Shown here: positions 1-8,521 of the stretch, one piece after another | How positions within the stretch are numbered: the stretch's first letter is position 1 | Layout of the letters: each line of letters begins with the position of its first letter | From: RUG12395 sp034178705 | GTDB taxonomy: Bacteria; Bacillota; Clostridia; Oscillospirales; CAG-272 | Reading direction: 5' to 3' | Assembly (NCBI GenBank): GCA_034178705.1 | Contig: JAXFQY010000045.1 | Coordinates: 40,174 to 104,173, forward strand | DNA: 64,000 bases | The notes under the pieces: model-generated | Databases searched by the model: none | Seen by the model: only the letters and a program-made list of their open reading frames with translations | Told to the model about the DNA's origin: nothing | Translations under genes and position numbers: made by a program

Positions 1-987
1 GACCTTTGCGAGCGTTCTGCGGGCGGCATGGGAGGCGCGCTCTGCGCCCATACGCATCACGCTCTCAAGATATCCTTTGTCCGCCATCAACCGTTTATAC
101 TCTTCCTGCACAGGGGTAAGGGTATCCGCACACAGCTCCCCGACAGCAAGCTTGAAGTCTCCATAGCCCCTTCCGGCGAACTCCCGCTCCACCTCTTCCG
201 GCGTCTTTCCGGAAAGCACGGAATAAACCGTGATCAGGTTGTTGATCCCGTCCTTGCCTTCTCCGCGGACAATCTCGCTGCCCGAATCGGTCACGGCCCG
301 GCGGAATTTGCGAATCACAGCATCGCGCGGGTCAAGAATATACACAGTCGCATTCACGTTCTCATCCGATTTCGACATTTTCTGGGTCGGCTCTGCCAAG
401 GACATGATTTTCGCCCCGTTTTCGGGAATATAGCCCTCAGGCATCCGGAAGGTTTCTCCATAAAGATTGTTAAAGCGAGCCGCGATGTTGCGCGCCAGCT
501 CCAGATGCTGTTTCTGATCCATACCGATCGGAACAATATCCGTCTGATACAGGAGAATATCCGCCGCCATCAATACAGGATAGGTAAAAAGCCCTGCATT
601 GACATTATCGGAATGCTTGCGGCTTTTATCCTTGAACTGCGTCATACGGGAAAGCTCCCCGAACATTGTGTTGCAGCCAAGCAACCAGGAGAGCTCCGTA
701 TGTTCATGCACATGGGACTGTACATAGAGCGTGTTCTTTTCCGGGTCGAGCCCGCATGCCATGTAAAGTGCCAGCGTCTCATAGGTATGCCGCCGCAGCT
801 CAGCGGGAACCTGGTGAACCGTAACCGAATGCAGATCGGCAACACAGTAATAACAGTCACCAAGCTCCGAGAAGGTTCCGAAATTCCGGAGCGCACCGAG
901 ATAATTTCCGATCGTCAGGTTTCCGGACGGCTGAATGCCGGAATAAACGATCTTTCTTTTTTCATTGTTTACCATGCTGTTTTCCAT
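1..987 (-). CDS. trpS: Tryptophanyl-tRNA synthetase, 3'-truncated by window edge
   Basis: Class Ic aminoacyl-tRNA synthetase that charges tRNA-Trp in the cytoplasm. 329 codons are present and the reading frame is still open at base 1, so a short C-terminal piece is missing. The N-terminal nucleotide-binding signature GNLTIGN (residues 22-28, equivalent of HIGH) and the KMSKS loop near residue 200 are both visible, as is the family stretch GLFTYPVLMAADILLY. The ATG at 987 is preferred because AAAGGA lies 9 bases upstream; an in-frame ATG at 975 is possible. It sits 17 bases after the aminotransferase gene and is probably in the same transcript. No T-box leader is seen. Confidence 0.97.
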   Translation of the reverse strand, partial: MENSMVNNEKRKIVYSGIQPSGNLTIGNYLGALRNFGTFSELGDCYYCVADLHSVTVHQVPAELRRHTYETLALYMACGLDPEKNTLYVQSHVHEHTELSWLLGCNTMFGELSRMTQFKDKSRKHSDNVNAGLFTYPVLMAADILLYQTDIVPIGMDQKQHLELARNIAARFNNLYGETFRMPEGYIPENGAKIMSLAEPTQKMSKSDENVNATVYILDPRDAVIRKFRRAVTDSGSEIVRGEGKDGINNLITVYSVLSGKTPEEVEREFAGRGYGDFKLAVGELCADTLTPVQEEYKRLMADKGYLESVMRMGAERASHAARRTLAKV

Positions 988-1004
988 CTTGGCTTTTCCT
1001 TTCG

Positions 1005-2195
1005 TCAGTCAAAAAGCTCATGTGCGACGCCGCCGATCAGCTCCGCGCCGCGCAGAATCTGCTCGTCACTCGGGGTGGAGTAGTTCAGACGGAAGCCGGA
1101 GGAAGGCTTTGCGGGGTCGCAGTTAAAGGTAACACCGGGCACAACCGCCACCTTGCGGCGCATACACTCCGCGGCAAACGGCGCGCTGTCCGCACCGTCC
1201 GGCAGCATCCCCCAAAGGAACAGACCTCCCTGCGGGCGGGTAAAGCGGATGCATTTCGTGAGAAAGCGATCGAGAGCCGAAAGCATCAGCGCGGACTTCC
1301 GCCGATAAAGAGCGCGGATTTCTTCGATATGCGCATCCAGATCGCATTCGGTCATGTATTTGTGGCAAAGCATCTGAAAGAAAATATTCGTATGAACGTC
1401 TTCACTCTGCTTCGCTACGGTCATTTTCGATACAATCCGACTGTCGGCAATGACAAAGCCGACCCGCATCCCGGCAGAAAGAATCTTCGAGAAAGAGGAG
1501 CAGTAAATCACCCGTCCGTCCTCATCCAGGGATTTCAGAGTAGGCAGCTCCTCTCCGCCGAAACGCAGTTCTCCGTACGGATTGTCCTCAAAAATAACGA
1601 TATCATGCTTTGCGGCAACGCGAAGAATCGCCTTCCTTTTTTCAAGGGAAGTTGTGATTCCGCAGGGGTTGTGAAAGGTCGGAATCAGATAGAGCAGTTT
1701 CGCATTCGGGGTATCCCGGAGAACCCGATCCAGCTCATCGGGGTCGATGCCGTCCTCCCGCAGCGGGACGCCGACCGTCTCCGCTCCGCAGGAGCGGAAC
1801 GCATTCAGTGCGCCGATAAAGGTCGGATCTTCGCAGAGGACAGCGTCCCCCTCGTTGGTGAAAACCTTTGCCGCCAATTCAATTCCCTGCTGTCCGCCGC
1901 TGACAATCAGAACCGCATCGGGTTCCCGCAGAACCCCGAAGCGCTCCTTCTGGCGCTTTGCAATCGCGTCACGCAAAGGGGCATAGCCCTCCGTGATGCT
2001 GTATTGCAGGGCAGAAACCGCGTTCTGATCGAAAATGTCCTCGGAAAGACGCTTCAGCTCCGCAACAGGAAAGGATTCCGGAGAGGGATTCCCTGCCGCA
2101 AAAGAGATTACTTCCGGATCAACAAGCGATTTGAACATCTCTCGGATGGCAGAAGGCTTCAGATTTTTGATTTTATCGGAAAAATTATAATTCAT
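1005..2195 (-). CDS. PLP-dependent aminotransferase, 2-aminoadipate/MocR-like fold I
   Basis: Fold-type I aminotransferase of 396 residues with no N-terminal DNA-binding domain, so an enzyme and not a MocR regulator. Visible active-site features are the pyridine-stacking region SGGQQGIE (99-106), the NP pair in FHNPCG (174-179), the Asp of FEDNPYGE (202-209) and the Schiff-base lysine in SSFSK (Lys237). Homologues of this subgroup transaminate 2-aminoadipate, aromatic or branched-chain amino acids with 2-oxoglutarate; the substrate cannot be told from sequence. It lies between a small anchored protein and trpS on the same strand. The product family is secure, the specificity is not. Confidence 0.9.
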   Translation of the reverse strand: MNYNFSDKIKNLKPSAIREMFKSLVDPEVISFAAGNPSPESFPVAELKRLSEDIFDQNAVSALQYSITEGYAPLRDAIAKRQKERFGVLREPDAVLIVSGGQQGIELAAKVFTNEGDAVLCEDPTFIGALNAFRSCGAETVGVPLREDGIDPDELDRVLRDTPNAKLLYLIPTFHNPCGITTSLEKRKAILRVAAKHDIVIFEDNPYGELRFGGEELPTLKSLDEDGRVIYCSSFSKILSAGMRVGFVIADSRIVSKMTVAKQSEDVHTNIFFQMLCHKYMTECDLDAHIEEIRALYRRKSALMLSALDRFLTKCIRFTRPQGGLFLWGMLPDGADSAPFAAECMRRKVAVVPGVTFNCDPAKPSSGFRLNYSTPSDEQILRGAELIGGVAHELFD

Positions 2196-2222
2196 AAATC
2201 ATCACTCCGTTTCTTTTTCTGC

Positions 2223-2807
2223 TTACGGAAGAGAGAGTTCCACAGAATCTGTCGGCGCCTCGGCGGCATAAATCAGCATACTGCCGTACGGCATGTCACA
2301 GGATGGATCTGCATCTCCAAAATATACATCAAGATAAAGATAATTGCATTGGGTTGCGTCAATACCGTCAAAAACAAGACGGCGGTAGCTGTAAATCAGC
2401 TTATGGCAATAACTCCCCTCCGTCAGCGTGTAAACCGTTCCTGCGTCATCGCGCAAATAAAAACAGAAACGTTCGTCTGTTCCTTCAGGAGAAAGGGCCA
2501 GCCCGAAATCCGCGGCAATATCCTGAAGCGTGCTGTCATTGTAGCGAAGCGCCACCTGCACCTCCTTTATCTCCGGGATCGCAAGAAAATGGTTAAAAAA
2601 GAAGTGTCCCTTGTCCTTATTATCATAGGGTGTGATCGGCTTCTGCGTAAAGCCGCTGAGTGTACCCGACGCCGTGCGCAAAGCGGCACTGTTATAGACC
2701 TCCTTGACCTCAGCCGGCCACCAGGAGGCCAAAGCGATCCGTGCAATCAACATGCCGCAGACCAGAAATATTCCGCAAACAACAACGATTTTCAATATTT
2801 TCTGCAT
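2223..2807 (-). CDS. Small N-terminally anchored protein, unknown function
   Basis: A 194-residue protein that I do not recognise. Residues 5-28 form one strong hydrophobic helix (ILKIVVVCGIFLVCGMLI and on) followed by a polar region rich in beta-forming residues, so the likely topology is a membrane-anchored extracytoplasmic domain; cleavage as a signal peptide is also possible. No cysteine lipobox stands directly after the helix. It lies 9 bases downstream of polA and 27 bases before the aminotransferase, apparently in the same operon, but neither neighbour suggests a role. Confidence 0.7.
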   Translation of the reverse strand: MQKILKIVVVCGIFLVCGMLIARIALASWWPAEVKEVYNSAALRTASGTLSGFTQKPITPYDNKDKGHFFFNHFLAIPEIKEVQVALRYNDSTLQDIAADFGLALSPEGTDERFCFYLRDDAGTVYTLTEGSYCHKLIYSYRRLVFDGIDATQCNYLYLDVYFGDADPSCDMPYGSMLIYAAEAPTDSVELSLP

Positions 2808-2816
2808 AAATCCCCC

Positions 2817-5318
2817 TCAATGGCACGCAAGCCAGGTATTTCCCGTTCCGCTCTCCGCCGGGAGCGGAACCGTAAGCTTGACCGCGTTTTCCATCTCCTC
2901 GGCAAGGATCTTTGCCGCAAGATCAATATCTGACGCCGGTGCCTCCGCGAGCAGCTCGTCATGAACCTGAAGCAGAAGGCGTGCCGTGGGCAGCTCACGC
3001 TCGAAGCGGCGCGTCACCCGGATCATCGCCAGCTTGATGATATCGGCAGCGCTTCCCTGGATCGGACTGTTCATCGCAACCCGCTCCCCGAAAGCCTGAA
3101 GATTACGGTTGCCGGACTTCAGCTCGGGAATGGAGCGCCGACGTCCGAATACGGTTGTAACATAACCGTTCTCCCGAGCCTGCGCAACAATCTCCTCGAG
3201 ATACCGGCTGACGCCCGGAAAGCGCGCCTTGTAGCTGTCGATATAAGAGCGTGCCTCCCGCCGGGAAATATGAAGATCCTCGGAAAGAGAAAATTCCCCG
3301 ATACCATAGATAATTCCGAAGTTGACCGCCTTGGCACGCTTCCGCAGCTCCGGCGTTACCAGTTCCTCCGGCACACCGAAAACGGCAGCCGCCGTGGAAG
3401 TATGGATATCTTCCCCGGACAAAAACGCATTTTTCAGGTTTTCATCCCCGCTGATATGTGCCATGAGTCGCAATTCAATCTGTGAGTAGTCGGCATCCGC
3501 CAGAAGATAGCCCTCAGTCGGAATAAAAAACCTTCTCAGCTCCCTGCCGAGTTCCGTGCGAATAGGAATATTCTGCAGATTCGGATCGGTCGAGGAAAGC
3601 CGGCCGGTCGCAGTAACACTCTGATGGAAGGTGGTATGCACACGCCCGTCCTCATCCGCTGCATGACACAGCCCCTCCACAAAGGTCGAATTCAGCTTGG
3701 TCACATGGCGATATTCCAGGACAAGCGAAACGATCTCATTCTCCGGTGCGAGCTTTTCCAATACATCGGATGCAGTAGAGTAGCCGTTCTTCGTCTTTTT
3801 CGGCGCCTTCAGCTTCATCTCATCAAACAGAACCGTTCCGAGCTGCTTTGGGGAATTGATGTTGAATTCCCGTCCGGCAAGAAAGCAGATGCGCTTCTCA
3901 AGATCCCCCGCATAAGCTGAGAGGTTTTTCCCGAAAGCGGTCAGCCCCGCGATGTCGACCCGGGAACCGATCTGCTCCATCTCATAAAGAATCTCTGCAA
4001 CGGGAATCTCTATATCGGTCAGCAGGCTCAGGGCCCCGATTTTCTCAAGTTCTGCGCGGAGTGTTTTTTCCAGTTCGGACAGATAGACGACCGCGCATCC
4101 GTCGGACGGCGGATACTTTGCCGCAAGCGCGTCAAGCGAGTAATCCGATGCGGCGGGATCAAGAATATATGCCGCCAGCATGGTATCAAACACACAACCG
4201 CGCACGCGGGTGTGCAGTGCCGTGCAAAGCGCCTTCAGATCGTGGCAGATCAGCCGGCAACTGCCGTCAAATAGCGGAGCGGCATCCGGAAGGACATCCT
4301 TTGTCAGGATCCGGCATATACCGTCTGTTCTTACGGCAAGCGAACCGTCCTGCAGGAGAAACAGAACGCTGACTCCGGTGCGGGCAGCGGCCAGAACATC
4401 AGACGGTGACGTGCATACAGCGTCCGCAGGGGGCTCCAAAGAAAGCTTGTCCGCGTGGAGCGCAAGTCTCTCGGTAAGCTTGACAAAGCCCAGCTCAGAG
4501 AAAATTCTGCGCAGAGCGCGGTCATCCCGCTTGACACGCTCCGCATCCGCAAGCGAGAAGCCAAGTGCGGCATTCCGGTCAATTGCCGCAAGCGTCCGGG
4601 AAAGATAGGCGGATTCCCGCCCAGCAGTCAGCTTTTCCTTCTGACCCGCAGGAATATCCCCGGCAGAGGGGAGCGCGGCATAAAGCGCATCCAGGGTTCC
4701 ATAGGAGGAAATCAGCTTCAGCGCGGTTTTCTCCCCGATTCCCGGAACGCCCGGAATGTTGTCGGAGGAGTCCCCCATCAACGCCTTTACATCAACAAAC
4801 CGATCCGGAGATACGCCGTACCTTTCCGTAAAGGCAGGAATGTCCATTACTGCCGTTTCCCGGTTTCCCGCAAGCAGAACGGTCGTGCGGTCATCGATCA
4901 GCTGAAGGCTGTCGCGGTCTCCCGTAAGCAGATAGGTCAAATAATCCCCGCGCTCCCCCGCCTCTCGGGCAAAGGTTCCGAGAATATCATCCGCTTCAAA
5001 CCCGGGGCACTCGGCGACATAGAAACCGAGGGCCCGCAGGCAGTCCTTTGCGACAGGAAACTGCGCAAGCAGCTCCGGAGGAGCCGGACGACGCCCGGCC
5101 TTATAGGCATCATACATCTGATGCCGGAAGGTCGGTGCTTTGACGTCAAATGCCGCAACCGCGGTATCCGGAGCCAAAGCCTCCCATTGGGACAAAACCG
5201 AGTTGAGAAGGCCGAAAACCGCATTGGTGGGCACCCCGGACGGGGACGTCAGCGGCGCGACAGCGTAAAACGCGCGGTTCAGGATGCTGTTTGCGTCGAT
5301 AACAAGCAGTTTCTTCAT
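2817..5318 (-). CDS. polA: DNA polymerase I
   Basis: Family A polymerase of 833 residues acting in Okazaki-fragment processing and repair. The N-terminal 5'-3' exonuclease domain (about 1-290) carries MGDSSDNIPGVPGIGEKTA. The central domain (about 300-460) lacks the acidic DxE of exonuclease motif I and the later metal ligands, so 3'-5' proofreading is probably absent, as in Bacillus stearothermophilus-type enzymes. Polymerase motifs are intact: motif A DYSQIELR from Asp610, motif B RKRAKAVNFGIIYG (659-672) and motif C VHDE (785-788). Length is slightly short of the usual 870-930. It is downstream of a multi-spanning membrane protein and 9 bases before the small anchored protein. Confidence 0.98.
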   Translation of the reverse strand: MKKLLVIDANSILNRAFYAVAPLTSPSGVPTNAVFGLLNSVLSQWEALAPDTAVAAFDVKAPTFRHQMYDAYKAGRRPAPPELLAQFPVAKDCLRALGFYVAECPGFEADDILGTFAREAGERGDYLTYLLTGDRDSLQLIDDRTTVLLAGNRETAVMDIPAFTERYGVSPDRFVDVKALMGDSSDNIPGVPGIGEKTALKLISSYGTLDALYAALPSAGDIPAGQKEKLTAGRESAYLSRTLAAIDRNAALGFSLADAERVKRDDRALRRIFSELGFVKLTERLALHADKLSLEPPADAVCTSPSDVLAAARTGVSVLFLLQDGSLAVRTDGICRILTKDVLPDAAPLFDGSCRLICHDLKALCTALHTRVRGCVFDTMLAAYILDPAASDYSLDALAAKYPPSDGCAVVYLSELEKTLRAELEKIGALSLLTDIEIPVAEILYEMEQIGSRVDIAGLTAFGKNLSAYAGDLEKRICFLAGREFNINSPKQLGTVLFDEMKLKAPKKTKNGYSTASDVLEKLAPENEIVSLVLEYRHVTKLNSTFVEGLCHAADEDGRVHTTFHQSVTATGRLSSTDPNLQNIPIRTELGRELRRFFIPTEGYLLADADYSQIELRLMAHISGDENLKNAFLSGEDIHTSTAAAVFGVPEELVTPELRKRAKAVNFGIIYGIGEFSLSEDLHISRREARSYIDSYKARFPGVSRYLEEIVAQARENGYVTTVFGRRRSIPELKSGNRNLQAFGERVAMNSPIQGSAADIIKLAMIRVTRRFERELPTARLLLQVHDELLAEAPASDIDLAAKILAEEMENAVKLTVPLPAESGTGNTWLACH

Positions 5319-5361
5319 CTTTTCCTCCGTTTCGAGTTACAAAATCCCCATATGTCCGGAA

Positions 5362-6261
5362 TCAGGCGTTGCTTCCGGTCTCATTCTCTTTTTCTGCTTC
5401 CGGCGGATTGCCTCCGCGGCGCATCGTCAGAAGAAGAACCGCTGTATAAAGGGAAAAAGCAATCATCAGAATATCAAAAATCACATGGATCAGCAATGCA
5501 TCTCTGCGGACCAGAAACCAAACCAGACCGGGAACGCCCGAAAACAGACCGAGGGTAATCACACCGAGTCCGGAAACCGCAAACAAAGTCGGATGGGGGA
5601 TTGTACCGAAAAACCGACAGCGCAGGACAAGGAAAAGCGCACAGATGCAGGCAGCCAGCGTAAAGATCGGCTTATTCGGGCAGTTGATCACAAGCGTTTC
5701 ATCAAAATACACCTCAAAGCAGAGCAGCACAAGCGCAGCAGCCGGAACAAGCGCAGCAAGCGCGCGTCCGTAACGGATGCCGGAAACCGGCAGTACCGCA
5801 TCGGTCAGCGTAACAAGAGCGGCCAGAACCGAAAAGACCGCGGTCACAATCGCAAGATTCCTGTTAACCGTGCCGCTGCTGCGCAGAGAAGACTGTTCAA
5901 ACATCACGGCAATCCAAACGCACGCCATCAGCAAGGAAGGAAGGACAGCCGAAATTCCTGTGGAAAAAGGGGAAGAATTCGCCAACACAGGGGACAGCCG
6001 AAGCGCCGTCCAAACAGAAAGCAAAAGGCCAAGCAAAACCGTCAGCCACATAAAATACGGCACAATTCCCGGCTCTGCGGCGTCATAATAGCCGCTTTGC
6101 GGGTTATAACAATTGAACAGGAGAAAACAACGCAGCAAAGCGGCAATCAAGCCGAAAACCGCTGCCGCCGCTACGGGGATTCCAAGGCGGAGTCCGACCC
6201 GGGTTCCGGGTGCCGGCATGTTCTCCGCTCTTTCAGTAGACGTGTTTTTTTTCAGTATCAT
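5362..6261 (-). CDS. Multi-spanning membrane protein, unknown function
   Basis: A 299-residue hydrophobic protein with about seven or eight predicted membrane segments, for example around residues 24-46, 70-88, 106-122, 135-155, 170-186, 200-215, 228-245 and 255-275, and a charged C-terminal tail (about 278-299, rich in Glu, Asn and Lys). No transporter or enzyme motif is recognised. It is encoded between the SLOG protein gene and polA on the same strand, with 28 and 43 base gaps, so co-transcription is likely. It resembles other integral membrane proteins of unknown role in Clostridia only in general character. Confidence 0.75.
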   Translation of the reverse strand: MILKKNTSTERAENMPAPGTRVGLRLGIPVAAAAVFGLIAALLRCFLLFNCYNPQSGYYDAAEPGIVPYFMWLTVLLGLLLSVWTALRLSPVLANSSPFSTGISAVLPSLLMACVWIAVMFEQSSLRSSGTVNRNLAIVTAVFSVLAALVTLTDAVLPVSGIRYGRALAALVPAAALVLLCFEVYFDETLVINCPNKPIFTLAACICALFLVLRCRFFGTIPHPTLFAVSGLGVITLGLFSGVPGLVWFLVRRDALLIHVIFDILMIAFSLYTAVLLLTMRRGGNPPEAEKENETGSNA

Positions 6262-6289
6262 GACCTTCCCTCGTACGATTTCTATTCTT

Positions 6290-6793
6290 TCACTCTTTTG
6301 CCAGATTTATAACGGGAATCCCCTCTCGGCGGGCATAAGTCACGGTGTAAAAAGTACCGCCGTGAGGATGTGTCAAATAGGCGATACACACACAGGAAGC
6401 ATCGACAAGCTGACGATTACGTGTCAGCATACAGTGCTCCGTATAAGCCTCGCTTGCATAACTGACGGCATCAGCAGCGCGAAGGATTTCCTCATAAACG
6501 TGCCGATCAGAGATGCTCCAACGCTCAGACTGCGCAGGATACGGCAGAAACAGAAGCAAACGGATGCGCGAATCGGTACGGCGTGCCTCCAGCACACACT
6601 GTGCCGCCAGCGTGTCAAAGCCGAGTGCTCCGCCGCAGCAAAAGCAGAAAACACCGTCCGCCGTCAAACGCATAATGCTTTCTAAGATTCGTGCGCGCAG
6701 CCGGTCCCGTTCCGATGAGGGAATCACACGGTGTCCGGTAAAGCAGCAGGAAACCTCTCTCCCGCTCTTCCGTCCCGCGGCTTCCGCGCTCAC
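6290..6793 (-). CDS. SLOG-family (DUF1273/YpsA-like) nucleotide-binding protein
   Basis: A 167-residue protein with the SLOG Rossmann-like signature: CCFTGHRV near residue 16, then GGALGFDTLAAQ, LLLFLPYP and a terminal HPHGGTF segment. SLOG proteins are predicted to bind nucleotide-derived ligands; YpsA (GpsB-associated) and DprA belong to the superfamily, but the exact role of this branch is unsettled. I chose the GTG at 6793 because it overlaps the pgeF stop in a GTGA and so suggests translational coupling. The reading frame is open farther upstream, inside pgeF, to an ATG at 6889, but that extension has no family resemblance. Confidence 0.75.
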   Translation of the reverse strand: MSAEAAGRKSGREVSCCFTGHRVIPSSERDRLRARILESIMRLTADGVFCFCCGGALGFDTLAAQCVLEARRTDSRIRLLLFLPYPAQSERWSISDRHVYEEILRAADAVSYASEAYTEHCMLTRNRQLVDASCVCIAYLTHPHGGTFYTVTYARREGIPVINLAKE

Positions 6794-7593
6794 GGCAGCC
6801 CCACGACACTCATCATAGTGCCGCGCCTCCCGCCGCTTGCGCGGTGCGAATAAAACAAATCTCCCCGACAGTGTGTACACAGCGGACAAACATCAATATG
6901 CTCCGGAAGAATCTCTGCGGAAAGGAGAAGCAAACGATTTGCCTCCTTCAGATCGCAGAGAAACCTTCCCTCCCCGTTTTCGCGAAACGCCGCTAACGGA
7001 ACTGCTCCCAAGCGGCTTTCCGCCGCCCGGCGCACCTCTGCTCCAACCTCATAGCACGGCCCCGAGATGGCAGGACCGATAGCGGCGAGGATATTTTCCG
7101 GTCTGCTTCCGAGCTTGCAAAGAGCGGCAACAGCGGCAGGAACAATCCCCGCAAAAGTCCCCCGCCACCCGGCATGGAGCGCGGCGGCAGCCCGGCACAC
7201 CGGATCATATAACAGAACCGGAACACAGTCTGCGGTTTTGACCGCGGCAAACACGCCGGATTCAGTGAGAAGATAACCGTCCGCTGTCTCCCTGCTCTCC
7301 CAGAGCACTCCCTCTCCCGCTCTGTCTGCCGTTACCGGAAGAATCCGGTCGGAATGCACCTGCGGAAGGGAAACAAGCTGCTCGGGTCGGAACCCGACAG
7401 CTTCACCGAATCGGCGGATATTTTCGAGGACTGTCCCGTCGTCATCTCCCCTGCCGCGGGACAGATTGAGTGACGCGGTATGCTCCGCGGTACTCACCCC
7501 TCCGACACGGGTGGAAAAACCGTGCCGCACCTCGGAAAGCAGGGTGCTACGCAGAAAAACTATGCCGTTTTCCGCAGTCTGTAACAGGAACAT
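6790..7593 (-). CDS. pgeF: Peptidoglycan editing factor / YfiH multicopper-oxidase-like protein
   Basis: 267-residue member of the YfiH/PgeF (formerly laccase-domain, DUF152) family. In E. coli the protein removes wrongly incorporated L-Ser from UDP-MurNAc peptides; homologues also show purine nucleoside phosphorylase or deaminase activity in vitro. The three conserved metal or catalytic residues are present: His80 in QVHSD, Cys123 in TADCVP and His140 in LHAGWRG. The family C-terminus (CTHCRGDLFYSHRASGG) is intact. It lies 10 bases downstream of truB and overlaps the SLOG gene by 4 bases. Family assignment is firm; in vivo substrate in this organism is inferred. Confidence 0.93.
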   Translation of the reverse strand: MFLLQTAENGIVFLRSTLLSEVRHGFSTRVGGVSTAEHTASLNLSRGRGDDDGTVLENIRRFGEAVGFRPEQLVSLPQVHSDRILPVTADRAGEGVLWESRETADGYLLTESGVFAAVKTADCVPVLLYDPVCRAAAALHAGWRGTFAGIVPAAVAALCKLGSRPENILAAIGPAISGPCYEVGAEVRRAAESRLGAVPLAAFRENGEGRFLCDLKEANRLLLLSAEILPEHIDVCPLCTHCRGDLFYSHRASGGRRGTMMSVVGLP

Positions 7594-7603
7594 GTGTATT
7601 ACC

Positions 7604-8521
7604 TCACAGTCTGATCTGCCTGACCGGCTTCAGGGCACTCCCTTCCGGAAAGGAACGCACCTCCGCAAAGGCAAAAAATCCGGTTCCGTCAAACAGAAGA
7701 ACCCGCGTGTTCTCCGCAAGGTCCGTCCCGATCTTTTTCTGATAAATCTCGCTGCCGTTTTTTGCAAGCGCAGCAAAAAAATCCGTGAGAACCACGCGCG
7801 GCAATTCAGGGAAAGCATCTTCAATCGGAAGAAGCGCTGCAAAACGTTCCTGCTCCGTCATGCTTTCGAGCCGCTCCAGGGTAACGCAGCGGGGGTCGGC
7901 CAAAGAAAGAGAACCGACATCTGTCCGCCGCAAGCGGCTCATCACCGCGCCGCAGCCGAGCGCAGCACCGATATCCGCACAGAGCGTACGGATATAGGTT
8001 CCTTTCGAACAAAGAACCGTAAGCGCATATTCCTCTTCGGTGATCCGCTGAACAGACAGAGAACGGATCCGGATTTCCCGTTTTTCACGTTCCACGGTAA
8101 TTCCGCGCCGAGCCAGATCGACAAGCTTTTGTCCGTCCCGCTTCAGCGCGCTGTACATGGGCGGAACCTGACCGATGACACCGAGAAAGGTTTCCGCCGT
8201 TCTGTACACGGTTTCTTCGTCCGGTATCGGCGCTCCGGTCGGCACAATCGTCCCCCAGACATCCTCTGTATCGCTTGTCAGTCCGAGCCGGAAATGTGCC
8301 TCATAGCGTTTTTCCCCGTCCGCGAAGAACTCCGCCGCCTTTGCCGCACGCCCGACCAGCACGGTAAGCAGTCCGGTCGCCATCGGATCGAGGGTTCCGG
8401 CGTGCCCGACGCGCCGCAAACCGTAGAGGCGGCGGACACGTGCAATCACATCAAAGGAGGTAAAGCGCTCCGGCTTATCCAGCAGAAGTACGCCGCACGG
8501 CTCCGTGCTCTCGGGAATCAA
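7604..8521 (-). CDS. truB: tRNA pseudouridine(55) synthase
   Basis: 305-residue TruB, which isomerises U55 of the T-loop in tRNAs. The motif GHAGTLDPMATGLL (39-52) contains the catalytic Asp45, and the N-terminal block GVLLLDKPERFTSFDV is typical. The start is TTG at 8521, overlapping the aspS stop (TTGA); GAGG stands about 7 bases upstream within aspS. The C-terminal part after residue 240 is a short PUA-like region. The 4-base overlap with aspS argues for one transcript. Confidence 0.96.
   Translation of the reverse strand: MIPESTEPCGVLLLDKPERFTSFDVIARVRRLYGLRRVGHAGTLDPMATGLLTVLVGRAAKAAEFFADGEKRYEAHFRLGLTSDTEDVWGTIVPTGAPIPDEETVYRTAETFLGVIGQVPPMYSALKRDGQKLVDLARRGITVEREKREIRIRSLSVQRITEEEYALTVLCSKGTYIRTLCADIGAALGCGAVMSRLRRTDVGSLSLADPRCVTLERLESMTEQERFAALLPIEDAFPELPRVVLTDFFAALAKNGSEIYQKKIGTDLAENTRVLLFDGTGFFAFAEVRSFPEGSALKPVRQIRL

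Noticed and set aside
28..1083. 351-codon plus-strand open frame opposite trpS
   Set aside because: Antisense shadow of a gene with complete synthetase motifs on the other strand.
1020..2933. 637-codon plus-strand open frame
   Set aside because: Crosses three minus-strand genes with clear families; composition typical of antisense frames in G+C-rich genes.
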